Below, in pieces: positions 6,998-14,025 of a stretch of DNA of 14,521 bases. The translations under genes were made by a program, and so were the position numbers. The DNA lies in NCBI GenBank assembly GCA_002438625.1, contig DJPS01000060.1:348-14868 (forward strand). The letters run 5' to 3'. The notes beneath the pieces are model-generated. The model was not told the DNA's origin and made no database searches. It worked only from the letters and a program-made list of their open reading frames with translations. The stretch is from Christensenella sp. UBA6406 (GTDB lineage: Bacteria > Bacillota > Clostridia > Christensenellales > UBA1242). The first letter of the stretch is position 1. Each line of letters begins with the position of its first letter.

Positions 6998-7851
6998 GTG
7001 GCATAATAAATGTTAATAAACCTGATGGCGTAACATCCTTTCAAGTTGTTTCATTAATTAAGAGGAAGTTAGGAATAAAGAAAGTTGGTCATTTGGGGAC
7101 GTTAGACCCAGCGGGTTGTGGAGTTTTGCCTATTGCTGTAAATAAGGCAACAAAGTTGTTTGATTATTATTTAAATAAAAGGAAAATTTATAGGGCAATT
7201 TTTTGTTTTGGCAAAGAAACTGACACTTTGGATAGTTTTGGCAAAGTTGTAAAGTCTTGTGATAAAATTATAAATGAAACTGATTTAAACTGTGAATGCC
7301 ACAAAATGTGTGGTATTCAAGAGCAAATGCCACCTAAATATAGTGCTAAATCAATAAACGGGGTAAGAGCATATGAACTTGCAAGAAGCAATATTGAATT
7401 TGAGCTTAAACCTAAAAAGATTGAAATATATAATTTTCATGTAATTGAAAAATTATATGAAAACATATATCTTTTTGAAATTGAATGCAGTGCGGGTTGT
7501 TATGTTAGGAGCATATGTAGGGATTTGGCGGAGAGATTGGGGACAGTTGCCTATATGCCTTTAATTGTTAGGGTAAATGCTGGGGAATTCTCTATCTCTT
7601 CATCTGTTGATTATTGCGAACTTCAAAAAGAAGAAAATATAGAAAAATATATAACAAGCATAGAAGATTGCCTTAAATTAGATAGAATTGTACTCAATGA
7701 AATTGATACAAAAAGATTAAAAAGTGGTCAGTCTTTACACTTTGAACTATATGATGATAACTTTTTGCTGTTTGATAACAATAGTCAACTATTCGCACTT
7801 GGAAAGGTTATAAATAATACTTTAAAAATGGAGATGTACTTTGGTGATTAA
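6991..7851 (+). CDS. truB: tRNA pseudouridine(55) synthase TruB
   Basis: TruB converts U55 to pseudouridine in the T-loop of most tRNAs. The 286-aa protein begins with the family signature GIINVNKPDGVTSF. It continues with GHLGTLDPAGCGVLP, whose D39 is the expected catalytic aspartate, then Y67 in KIYRAI, the PPKYSAKSINGVRAYELAR block, and CSAGCYVRSICRDL, where GCYVR replaces the usual GTYIR. The C-terminal region carries a short domain (KSGQSLHFEL... LFALGKV) like the small PUA-related tail of Firmicutes TruB. AGAGG at 6979-6983 lies 7 nt before ATG 6991. The ATGTTAA overlap with nrnA couples translation. The 3' end overlaps the next gene by a few bases. Confidence 0.95.
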   Translation: MLSGIINVNKPDGVTSFQVVSLIKRKLGIKKVGHLGTLDPAGCGVLPIAVNKATKLFDYYLNKRKIYRAIFCFGKETDTLDSFGKVVKSCDKIINETDLNCECHKMCGIQEQMPPKYSAKSINGVRAYELARSNIEFELKPKKIEIYNFHVIEKLYENIYLFEIECSAGCYVRSICRDLAERLGTVAYMPLIVRVNAGEFSISSSVDYCELQKEENIEKYITSIEDCLKLDRIVLNEIDTKRLKSGQSLHFELYDDNFLLFDNNSQLFALGKVINNTLKMEMYFGD

Positions 7852-8695
7852 ATTTGGCCCATCTGGTAATGACAAACTATTCTATGAGCAAGGTTATAAA
7901 GAAACTTCACAAATGGCAAAATGGCTCAAAGAATTGGGCTTGAATGCTTATGAGTATTCTTTTGGTAGAGGTATAAGGCTAAGTGCAGAAAAGGCTAAGT
8001 TGTATGGTAATGAATTCGCTGACTGTGGCGTTTCTGTGAGTGTACACGCTCCATATTTTATTAATTTTGCAAATCCTGATGATGAAGCAGTTGAAAAGTC
8101 CTATAATTATGTAATTGAGTCTTGCAAAATGGTAAAGTTAATGGGTGGCAATAGAGTTGTTGTTCATACTGGGACAAATGGTAAATTGTCAAGGGAAGAT
8201 GCTTTAAATTTGTGCAAGAAAAGGCTAAAAATTCTAGAGCAAAAACTTATTTGTGAAGGTTTAAGTGATTGTTTAATTTGTCTTGAAACAATGGGTAAAT
8301 ATAGCCAAATTGGTGATTATAAAGAGATTATTGATTTGTGTTCAATATCTAAAATGTACATTCCTACATTTGACTTTGGACATCTAAATTGTTTAATGCA
8401 AGGGAAATTAAAAGAGAGTGCTGATTTTGAGAATATTTTGCAACTAGCGATAGATAAATTGGGATATGATAAAATTAAAAATGTACATATTCATTTTTCA
8501 AAAATTCAATATGGAATAAAGGGCGAAATAAGGCATTTAATTTTAGATGATGAAAAATATGGACCAGAATTTGAACCGCTTGTGGTTGTAATTAATAAGA
8601 TGAAGTTAGAACCAACAATTATATGTGAATCTAGCGAGATAATGGCACAAGATGCATTAAAACTTAAAAAAATTTATAGCAATTTAATTGCTTAA
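7841..8695 (+). CDS. Endonuclease IV-like TIM-barrel protein (AP endonuclease 2 family)
   Basis: The 284-aa protein resembles bacterial endonuclease IV, a metal-dependent enzyme that cleaves DNA at abasic sites. The family's metal ligands can be placed at H69 (VHAPY), H109 (VVHTG), E149 (CLET), D178 and H181 (DFGH), H218 (HIHFS), H232 and E263 (ICES). Relative to E. coli Nfo, the aspartate before the penultimate histidine appears to be E229, with one extra residue before H232. The match is clear but divergent, so true AP-endonuclease activity is likely rather than proven; a sugar-isomerase-like TIM barrel is the alternative. The start is TTG 7841 (GGAG at 7830-7833, 7-nt spacing), with GTG 7844 as an equal rival. 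It overlaps truB and stands where Bacillus-type operons have ribF. The efp promoter lies in its 3' end. Confidence 0.8.
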   Translation: MVIKFGPSGNDKLFYEQGYKETSQMAKWLKELGLNAYEYSFGRGIRLSAEKAKLYGNEFADCGVSVSVHAPYFINFANPDDEAVEKSYNYVIESCKMVKLMGGNRVVVHTGTNGKLSREDALNLCKKRLKILEQKLICEGLSDCLICLETMGKYSQIGDYKEIIDLCSISKMYIPTFDFGHLNCLMQGKLKESADFENILQLAIDKLGYDKIKNVHIHFSKIQYGIKGEIRHLILDDEKYGPEFEPLVVVINKMKLEPTIICESSEIMAQDALKLKKIYSNLIA

Positions 8696-8716
8696 TGTTA
8701 AAAGATATGTTATAAT
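8688..8716 (+). promoter_or_regulatory. Sigma-A promoter of efp
   Basis: TTGCTT (8688-8693) and a perfect TATAAT (8711-8716) are spaced by 17 bp, with TGT directly before the -10 as an extended -10. Its -35 overlaps the stop codon of the endonuclease IV-like gene. The start would lie near 8723, giving a leader of about 30 nt. This indicates that efp is transcribed on its own in addition to any read-through. Confidence 0.75.
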
Positions 8717-8753
8717 TAAATAGTTAACGATTAACAAAATTTATGGAGGAAAT

Positions 8754-9311
8754 ATGATTCAAGCAGGAGATTTTAGAAAAGGAACAACTTTTGATATGGA
8801 TGGAACAGTTTATTCTATTGTAGACTTCCAACACGTTAAACCAGGTAAGGGTTCAGCATTTGTAAGAACTAAGCTTAAAAATATTGTAACAGGGCAAACA
8901 CTTGAAAAGACTTTTAATCCAACTGATAAATATCCTATCGCAAAAATTGATAGAAAGGATATGCAATATCTTTATAAGGAAGATGGTATTTGCTACTTTA
9001 TGGATATGGAGACATTTGAGCAAATTCCGCTAAATTATGAAGATTGTGCGGATGCTCTTCAATATATGGTTGAAAATATGATGGCGTATATCCAATTTTA
9101 CAAGGGTCAAGCCTTTTCAGTTGAACCACCTAACTTTGTGGAATTGAAAATAGTTGAATGTGAACCAGCAGTTGCTGGCGACACAGCAAAATCAGCAATG
9201 AAACAAGCAAAATTAGAAACTGGTATAACTGTTATGGTTCCTTTGTTTGTAAATAATGGTGATACAATTAGAGTAGACACAAGAACAGGCACTTATATGG
9301 AAAGAATGTAG
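8754..9311 (+). CDS. efp: Translation elongation factor P
   Basis: EF-P binds between the P and E sites of the ribosome and relieves stalling at consecutive prolines. The 185-aa length is exactly typical. Domain I contains the PGKGSAF loop at 30-36, in which K32 aligns with the lysine that is modified in other bacteria (5-aminopentanol in B. subtilis). Domains II and III follow, with the C-terminal signature VNNGDTIRVDTRTGTYMERM. The modifying enzyme is not in the window. A strong GGAGG lies about 5-6 nt upstream of the ATG. It has its own promoter and a terminator, so it forms an independent unit between the translation cluster and spoIIIA, an adjacency to spoIIIA also seen in Bacillus. Confidence 0.97.
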   Translation: MIQAGDFRKGTTFDMDGTVYSIVDFQHVKPGKGSAFVRTKLKNIVTGQTLEKTFNPTDKYPIAKIDRKDMQYLYKEDGICYFMDMETFEQIPLNYEDCADALQYMVENMMAYIQFYKGQAFSVEPPNFVELKIVECEPAVAGDTAKSAMKQAKLETGITVMVPLFVNNGDTIRVDTRTGTYMERM

Positions 9312-9327
9312 GATTGTGCTTGATTTT

Positions 9328-9362
9328 AAGTAAGTTATCAAAAATGATAGCTTATTTTTTTA
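9328..9362 (+). terminator. Rho-independent terminator after efp
   Basis: TAAGTTATCA (9331-9340) pairs with TGATAGCTTA (9345-9354) over 10 bp with one G-U pair around an AAAA loop. Seven T follow directly (9355-9361), and the upstream A residues can extend the stem into the T-run, so it might also serve the opposite strand weakly. It ends efp transcription and separates it from the spoIIIA operon. Confidence 0.85.
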
Positions 9363-9374
9363 TTTCCAAATTAG

Positions 9375-9409
9375 CACAATTTCAAAGTTAATATAATTTT
9401 GAATTTGTG
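9375..9409. repeat. Inverted repeat upstream of spoIIIAA
   Basis: CACAATTTCAAA (9375-9386) and TTTGAATTTGTG (9398-9409) are inverted copies with one mismatch, separated by 11 bp. It lies between the efp terminator and the presumed spoIIIA promoter. It could be an operator for a sporulation regulator such as SpoIIID or simply a cruciform-prone AT-rich stretch; no known consensus is clearly matched. Confidence 0.35.
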
Positions 9410-9467
9410 TGTGATTATAAGTTAAACTTAAATAAATTAGTTAATGCATTTTATTTCAAATTTGTAC

Positions 9468-9507
9468 ATTATATATCAATTTATTTAAACATACCAAACC
9501 ACACAAT
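9468..9507 (+). promoter_or_regulatory. Candidate sigma-E promoter of the spoIIIA operon
   Basis: spoIIIA is transcribed by mother-cell sigma-E in the studied spore formers, whose -10 consensus is CATACANT. Two near matches lie here: CATACCAA (9490-9497), with ATTATAT (9468-9474) 15 bp upstream, and CACACAAT (9500-9507). Either would give a leader of about 25-35 nt. Both are imperfect and the DNA is very AT-rich, so the choice is tentative. Confidence 0.3.
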
Positions 9508-9538
9508 CTAATATATTAAAATATGGAGTTGATGTAGG

Positions 9539-10456
9539 ATGATAGATAAAGTTTTTCCAAGTGATTTTGCGAAAATAATTGAGAAATACATTGATATTAA
9601 TAAATTATATGAAATTAGGATAAGGTTAAATCACCCCATTGTTTTTAATGTTTCCAATCAGTTGTTGTTTTTATCAAAAAATGGAACAACGAAAAACATA
9701 AATGATGCCATTATCGCAAGTAAAGAACTGGTATCAAAAATTATTTTCATTGCTTGTGAAAATTCTGTTTATGCCGTAAATAATCAAATTAGGGAAGGGT
9801 TCATAACGGTAAAAAACGGCATAAGAATTGGCATATCAGGTGAAGTTGTTTATAATGAAAGCAAGATTAGCACAATTAAAAACATCGCATATTTAAACAT
9901 AAGAATTCCTCATAAAATTGATGGATGCTCTGCGAGAATATTTGATTATTTGATTGATAAACCTTTTAAAAACACCTTAATCATTTCATCGCCTGGCTTG
10001 GGTAAAACTACAATATTAAGAGATTTAATTTATCAAATATACAAAAATCATTATGCGATAAATAGTTTGGTGCTTGATGAACGCTATGAAATTGCTGGTT
10101 TTTCTGATGGACAAGCTCAATATAATTTGGGGGCATTTACAGATGTTTTAAGTGGATGTAAAAAGCAATATGGTTTTGAAAATGGAATAAGGAGTATGAG
10201 TCCAGAGATTATTTTCACGGATGAAATTGCATCCTTTGATGACGTTAAAGCAATAGAATATGCAGTCTCTTGCGGGGTTAGCATTGTTGCAACAACACAC
10301 TCTAAAAATTTAAATGAATTTCTTAATAAGCCAAACTTTAAGGGATTAATAGAGAATAAAGTGTTTTCTCGTTACGTTGTTTTATCAAAAACTAAGGGCA
10401 TCGGAACAATAGATGGGCTTTATGATGAAAATTATCAAATGATTTATAGGGATTAA
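9539..10456 (+). CDS. spoIIIAA: Stage III sporulation protein AA, secretion-type ATPase
   Basis: SpoIIIAA is the cytoplasmic AAA+/secretion-like ATPase at the mother-cell base of the SpoIIIA-SpoIIQ channel, and is needed for forespore sigma-G activity. The 305-aa protein carries Walker A SPGLGKTT (151-158, K156), the DERYEIAG motif (180-187), a Walker B-like block ending in TDE (227-229), and a sensor-like TTH (252-254). Its N-terminal region has the EIRIRLNHPI pattern typical of the family. GGAG at 9525-9528 lies 10 nt before the ATG; an ATG at 9532 is followed at once by a stop. It is the first gene of the eight-gene operon, which begins after the 177-bp gap. yqhV, found between efp and spoIIIAA in B. 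subtilis, is absent. Confidence 0.95.
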   Translation: MIDKVFPSDFAKIIEKYIDINKLYEIRIRLNHPIVFNVSNQLLFLSKNGTTKNINDAIIASKELVSKIIFIACENSVYAVNNQIREGFITVKNGIRIGISGEVVYNESKISTIKNIAYLNIRIPHKIDGCSARIFDYLIDKPFKNTLIISSPGLGKTTILRDLIYQIYKNHYAINSLVLDERYEIAGFSDGQAQYNLGAFTDVLSGCKKQYGFENGIRSMSPEIIFTDEIASFDDVKAIEYAVSCGVSIVATTHSKNLNEFLNKPNFKGLIENKVFSRYVVLSKTKGIGTIDGLYDENYQMIYRD

Positions 10457-10458
10457 GA

Positions 10459-10950
10459 ATGGTTTTAGCGTATGTAGGCATTGTTTGCTTATCAACTTAT
10501 ATCGGTTTCATCTTTTCAAAAAAATATATTGTAAGATATAAAATATATAGTCAATTAATTGAATTTTTGAATTATTATAAATTGCAAATTTGCTATAATC
10601 AGAAAAAAATTTTGGATATTGTTAATGATTTTGTTAAAAGTGAAAAGAGTGATTTTGTACATTTAAATGAATTTAGTAAGTATTTAAAATTTGACTTTTA
10701 CAATAAAAACAGTTTTGCATTTAATGCAAAATTACTATATTTATCTGAATTAGAGATTAATCAAATTGAATCAATTTTTAATAATTTAGGTAGATTTGAT
10801 TTAATGCAAGAAAAGCAAAATGTTGAATTGATATTATCGAAACTAAATAGTCAGTTAATAAATGTAACTAATGATAAAACTAAATATTGCAGTTTTTGTG
10901 TTAAAATTGGTGCAATCTTAGGTTGCTTTTTGGTTGTGTTGCTGCTCTAA
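10459..10950 (+). CDS. spoIIIAB: Stage III sporulation protein AB
   Basis: SpoIIIAB is a membrane protein of the feeding-tube complex, related in fold to GspF-like proteins of type II secretion. The 163-aa sequence, against about 170 in B. subtilis, has an N-terminal membrane segment (about 3-19), a cytoplasmic helical domain with the conserved pattern NLGRFDLMQEKQNVELILSKL (residues about 110-130), and a C-terminal membrane segment (about 146-163) ending in VVLLL. Only 2 bp separate it from spoIIIAA; AGGG within the end of spoIIIAA acts as ribosome binding site about 7 nt upstream. The sequence is divergent, but position and architecture make the assignment firm. Confidence 0.88.
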   Translation: MVLAYVGIVCLSTYIGFIFSKKYIVRYKIYSQLIEFLNYYKLQICYNQKKILDIVNDFVKSEKSDFVHLNEFSKYLKFDFYNKNSFAFNAKLLYLSELEINQIESIFNNLGRFDLMQEKQNVELILSKLNSQLINVTNDKTKYCSFCVKIGAILGCFLVVLLL

Positions 10951-10996
10951 AAGTGCGGTAAGCTAATTTAATAATACTCAATATATGGTGGTGAAT

Positions 10997-11194
10997 ATGG
11001 AAATAGAATTAATTTTAAAAATTGCAGGAATAGGCATTTTAATTGCGGTTGTAAATCAAGTTTTAAAGTATATTGGCAAAGATGAAATTGCTACATTTAC
11101 AACACTTGCTGGTGTAATTATTGTTCTTATAATGGTTTTAGATATGGTTGCGAACTTATTTGATACAGTTAAATCTCTTTTTGGGCTCTATTAA
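10997..11194 (+). CDS. spoIIIAC: Stage III sporulation protein AC
   Basis: SpoIIIAC is a tiny two-helix membrane protein of the SpoIIIA channel. The sequence shows the family hallmarks ILKIAGIGILIAVVNQVLK, then GKDEIATFTTLAGVIIVLIMVL, and an end resembling LFDTVKSLFGLY. Both membrane segments are clear. I prefer ATG 10997 (65 aa) because GGTGG at 10987-10991 sits 5 nt before it; ATG 10985 gives 69 aa, adding MVVN, but has no ribosome binding site. A 46-bp gap separates it from spoIIIAB. Family length is 64-68 aa, so both starts fit. Confidence 0.9.
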   Translation: MEIELILKIAGIGILIAVVNQVLKYIGKDEIATFTTLAGVIIVLIMVLDMVANLFDTVKSLFGLY

Positions 11195-11243
11195 ATAAGG
11201 CTATGAATAGTAACATAATGGATTAATAGTGTGGCGGTGTAAT

Positions 11244-11636
11244 ATGATTCTTTTTAAAATTATAGGTATAGGATTAATAACAACTATTGCATCTTTAATA
11301 GTGAAACAAATAAAGCCTGAAATTTCAATGTTTATAGCATTAACTGGAAGCATATTAATTTTGTTTGAAGTTGTTGGATTATTCACAAATGTTGTTGAAA
11401 CGTTTTTGCATTTAGCGGAAATAACAGGCATAGATAAAGAAATATTTCAAATAGTTTTAAAGATTATTGGAATAGGATATCTAACAGAATTTACTGCAAA
11501 TTTATGCAATGATAGTGGGATGAGTAGTGTGGCGGATAAAGTTTTATTAGGAGGTAAAGTTGTAATTTTAATAGTCGCATTGCCAATTGTAAACACACTT
11601 ATTGAAATTATAACGAGTCTTTTAAAATTATGTTAA
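11244..11636 (+). CDS. spoIIIAD: Stage III sporulation protein AD
   Basis: SpoIIIAD is a multi-pass membrane protein related to SpoIIIAC. From ATG 11244 it has 130 aa, against about 133 in B. subtilis. The opening ILFKIIGIGLITTIASLIVKQIKP matches the family start, followed by an ILFEVVGLF membrane segment, the IFQIVLKIIGIGYLTEFTANLCNDSGMSSVADKVLLGGKVVIL block and a hydrophobic C-terminal segment. A GTG at 11229 would add five residues (MWRCN) without family support. The preferred ATG is preceded by GGCGG at 11233-11237, nearly the same signal as for spoIIIAC. Its stop overlaps the spoIIIAE start as ATGTTAA. Confidence 0.92.
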   Translation: MILFKIIGIGLITTIASLIVKQIKPEISMFIALTGSILILFEVVGLFTNVVETFLHLAEITGIDKEIFQIVLKIIGIGYLTEFTANLCNDSGMSSVADKVLLGGKVVILIVALPIVNTLIEIITSLLKLC

Positions 11637-12931
11637 ATTTTATAAAATATGAAAATTCAACTAACTTTTTTACGAAAAGTCTAAATTTCTGTAAAAGATA
11701 TTTCAAAGAAAAATTTCCTTTAAAAATATTATTTATTTTTCTATTTGTTATAACACTTTTTATTTATTTCCAACTTTTTAATTTTAACGGATTCTATGAA
11801 TGTAAAAGCGTTGTCTATGCGGAGGTTGTGGATTCACATAATGAAGAAGATTTTAATAAGCAAATAGATGAAACTATTGATAATTTTGATTATTCAATTT
11901 TGGATAAAATATTATCAACATTAACTGATGAATCCAAGACTATTTTTGGTGAATTTAATTTTTCCAGCAAAATCAGAACCTTAATTGATGGTGATTTTAA
12001 AGATGATTCAAGCACTTTTATAGGTGCGTGTTTAAGTTTGATTTTTGATGATGTTCTGGAATTTTTACCAATACTTTGCATAATTGTTGCAATAGCAATT
12101 TTATGCGGTTTTGTTGGACAACTGCAAGCGGGAATAGGGGGCAAAACCCTTAATGATGTAATTCATTTTGTCTGTTATGGCATTATAATTGCAATTATAG
12201 CAACGATCGTTTTTGAAGTTGTGTCGCTAACAAGTGAAGCCTTAATTTCTATAAAAACACAAATGGAAGTTGTTTTTCCTATTTTACTTACATTAATTGC
12301 TTCTGTTGGCGGGAGTGTGAGTGTCAGTGTGTTTCAACCTTCAATAGTTTTATTAAGCAGCGGAATAATGCAAATTTTCAATAATATAATTGTCCCAATT
12401 TTTATAATCTCCATTGTTTTTATAATAGCACAAAATATTTCAAAAAATGTGCAATTTACTAAATTTACAAATTTTTTCCAAAGTGCATTTAAGTGGACAA
12501 TAGGAAGCATTTTTACAATATTCTTTGCATTTTTGAGTATTAATGGAATTGTGGCGAACACTTATGATGGAATATCAATTAGAACGGCAAAATTTACAAT
12601 GAAAAGTTATGTGCCATTTGTGGGTGGATATCTTTCTGACGGATTTGACTTGATTTTATCAAGCAGTGTTTTGATTAAAAATGCAGTCGGGGCAACAGGG
12701 CTTATGTTGCTACTTGCAACAGTTGCGGTGCCAATAATTAAGATAGTGATTTTAATTTTTGGATTTAAATTAACTTCGGCTATCTTGGAACCTATTGCAG
12801 ACAGTAGGATTTCATCATTTATTTTTTCTGTTAGTAAAGCATTAAATATGCTTGTTGCTTGCTTATTGGCAGTTGCTTTTATGTATTTGCTTAGCGTTGG
12901 TGTTTTAATGTGTACATGCAATATATTTTAA
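11630..12931 (+). CDS. spoIIIAE: Stage III sporulation protein AE, polytopic membrane protein
   Basis: SpoIIIAE is the large permease-like membrane component of the SpoIIIA channel. The 433-aa protein, somewhat longer than the 399 aa of B. subtilis, has an N-terminal hydrophobic segment that may be a signal sequence or membrane anchor (about 29-50), and an external acidic region (about 58-135). About seven further membrane segments follow, including FLPILCIIVAIAIL, a YGIIIAIIATIVF stretch, a VVFPILLTLIASVGG segment typical of the family and a final ACLLAVAFMYLLSVGVL. It begins inside spoIIIAD by 7 bp with no strong ribosome binding site, suggesting translational coupling. The N-terminal extension ahead of the first membrane segment is about 28 residues, so a later start cannot be excluded. 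Confidence 0.93.
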   Translation: MLNFIKYENSTNFFTKSLNFCKRYFKEKFPLKILFIFLFVITLFIYFQLFNFNGFYECKSVVYAEVVDSHNEEDFNKQIDETIDNFDYSILDKILSTLTDESKTIFGEFNFSSKIRTLIDGDFKDDSSTFIGACLSLIFDDVLEFLPILCIIVAIAILCGFVGQLQAGIGGKTLNDVIHFVCYGIIIAIIATIVFEVVSLTSEALISIKTQMEVVFPILLTLIASVGGSVSVSVFQPSIVLLSSGIMQIFNNIIVPIFIISIVFIIAQNISKNVQFTKFTNFFQSAFKWTIGSIFTIFFAFLSINGIVANTYDGISIRTAKFTMKSYVPFVGGYLSDGFDLILSSSVLIKNAVGATGLMLLLATVAVPIIKIVILIFGFKLTSAILEPIADSRISSFIFSVSKALNMLVACLLAVAFMYLLSVGVLMCTCNIF

Positions 12932-12979
12932 GTAAAAGATTAATTGTGTTTTTGAGTTTGTTGTGGATGGTGTGAGCAT

Positions 12980-13468
12980 ATGAGTGCATTTTCTAGTTGG
13001 TTGTTGAGTGTTGTTGGGATTGTAATTTTAGGTGTTTTAATTGATGTTGTCTTGCCTGAGGGCAATGTAAATAAATATATAAAAGCAGTTTTTGCTTTTG
13101 TCATTATACTTGTTATAATTTCCCCGCTTACAAAAATTGATTCAGTTGATGTCTCTTTGGAAAATTTGATAAAAGAAAATGAGATTCAACTTGATGAAGA
13201 TTATTTATTTTCACTAAACAAAAAAATATTAGACCAAATAAATGAAAACATAGTAAGAGATGCAAAGGCAGAAGGGATAGATAATTTAGAGGTTGATTTT
13301 GTGTCGGAAATTGACGCTTTTCAACTAAAAATTAATGAAGTAAATATATATCTTCAAAATGTAGTTATAGATAAAGATAAAAAGCATATAGATAAATATC
13401 AAATATTATACGACATAGTTAAAGCATACATTGAAATTGATAAGGAGAATATAAATTTCTATGAGTAA
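12980..13468 (+). CDS. spoIIIAF: Stage III sporulation protein AF
   Basis: SpoIIIAF is a membrane-anchored component of the feeding tube. The 162-aa protein has two N-terminal membrane segments (about 6-26 and 33-50, ending in ISPLTKID, a common family turn) and a soluble domain of about 110 residues with the ring-building-like pattern IDNLEVDFVSEIDAFQLKINEVNIYL. It is shorter than the 206-aa B. subtilis protein, the loss lying in the linker/C-terminal part. GGTGTGAG lies just before the ATG. A 48-bp gap follows spoIIIAE, and its end overlaps spoIIIAG by 8 bp. Confidence 0.88.
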   Translation: MSAFSSWLLSVVGIVILGVLIDVVLPEGNVNKYIKAVFAFVIILVIISPLTKIDSVDVSLENLIKENEIQLDEDYLFSLNKKILDQINENIVRDAKAEGIDNLEVDFVSEIDAFQLKINEVNIYLQNVVIDKDKKHIDKYQILYDIVKAYIEIDKENINFYE

Positions 13469-14009
13469 TAAAGAGAGTAAAGACAAACAAGGTTTAATTT
13501 CTAAATTCAAATTTATAGAAAGATTAAAGAAGATTAAGGGAATTGAATGGATTATTGTTGTTGTAGCGTGTCTTGTAATATTTTTAATATATTATTCTTC
13601 CTCATTTAGCAAAAGTGGGACTTCCGACACAAACATTTCGGTATCATCGAGTTCTCAATATGCTAAAGAAGTGGAAGATAAATTAAGTAAAGTGCTATCT
13701 GATGTTTCAGGTGCTGGAAAGGTTAGTGTTATGCTGACACTGGAAAGTGGAAGTGAAATAATAGTCGCAAAAACTAAGGAAGAACGGACAAATACAAGTT
13801 CCAATTCAACTTCTGTAACAGTTGTGGAATCGCCTGTAATTGTCGGTAAGGAACCGCTTATTTTAATGGAAATTCTACCTAAGATAAAGGGCGTAATTGT
13901 AGTTGCTCAGGGTGCAAATGATGTTGCTGTTAGGCTTGAACTGTTAAGGGCGGTGCAGGCATTGATAGATGTAGATTCAAATAAAATAGAAATTTTTGTT
14001 GGTAAATAA
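13461..14009 (+). CDS. spoIIIAG: Stage III sporulation protein AG
   Basis: SpoIIIAG forms the large ring of the feeding-tube channel in the space between the mother-cell and forespore membranes. The 182-aa protein has a short basic cytoplasmic start, one membrane segment (about 28-46), a Ser-rich linker (about 47-66) and a ring-building domain. The signature KIKGVIVVAQGANDVAVRLELLRAVQALIDVDSNKIEIFV covers 141-180. AAGGAG at 13442-13447 is 13 nt from the ATG, longer than usual, and the start overlaps spoIIIAF, so coupling is likely. Family assignment is secure. Confidence 0.93.
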   Translation: MSNKESKDKQGLISKFKFIERLKKIKGIEWIIVVVACLVIFLIYYSSSFSKSGTSDTNISVSSSSQYAKEVEDKLSKVLSDVSGAGKVSVMLTLESGSEIIVAKTKEERTNTSSNSTSVTVVESPVIVGKEPLILMEILPKIKGVIVVAQGANDVAVRLELLRAVQALIDVDSNKIEIFVGK

Positions 14010-14025
14010 AGGAGTATAGATTTAT

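Noticed and set aside
11890..12921. Minus-strand open frames opposite spoIIIAE
   Set aside because: Antisense of membrane-segment codons gives hydrophobic-looking products; there is no ribosome binding site and no family resemblance.
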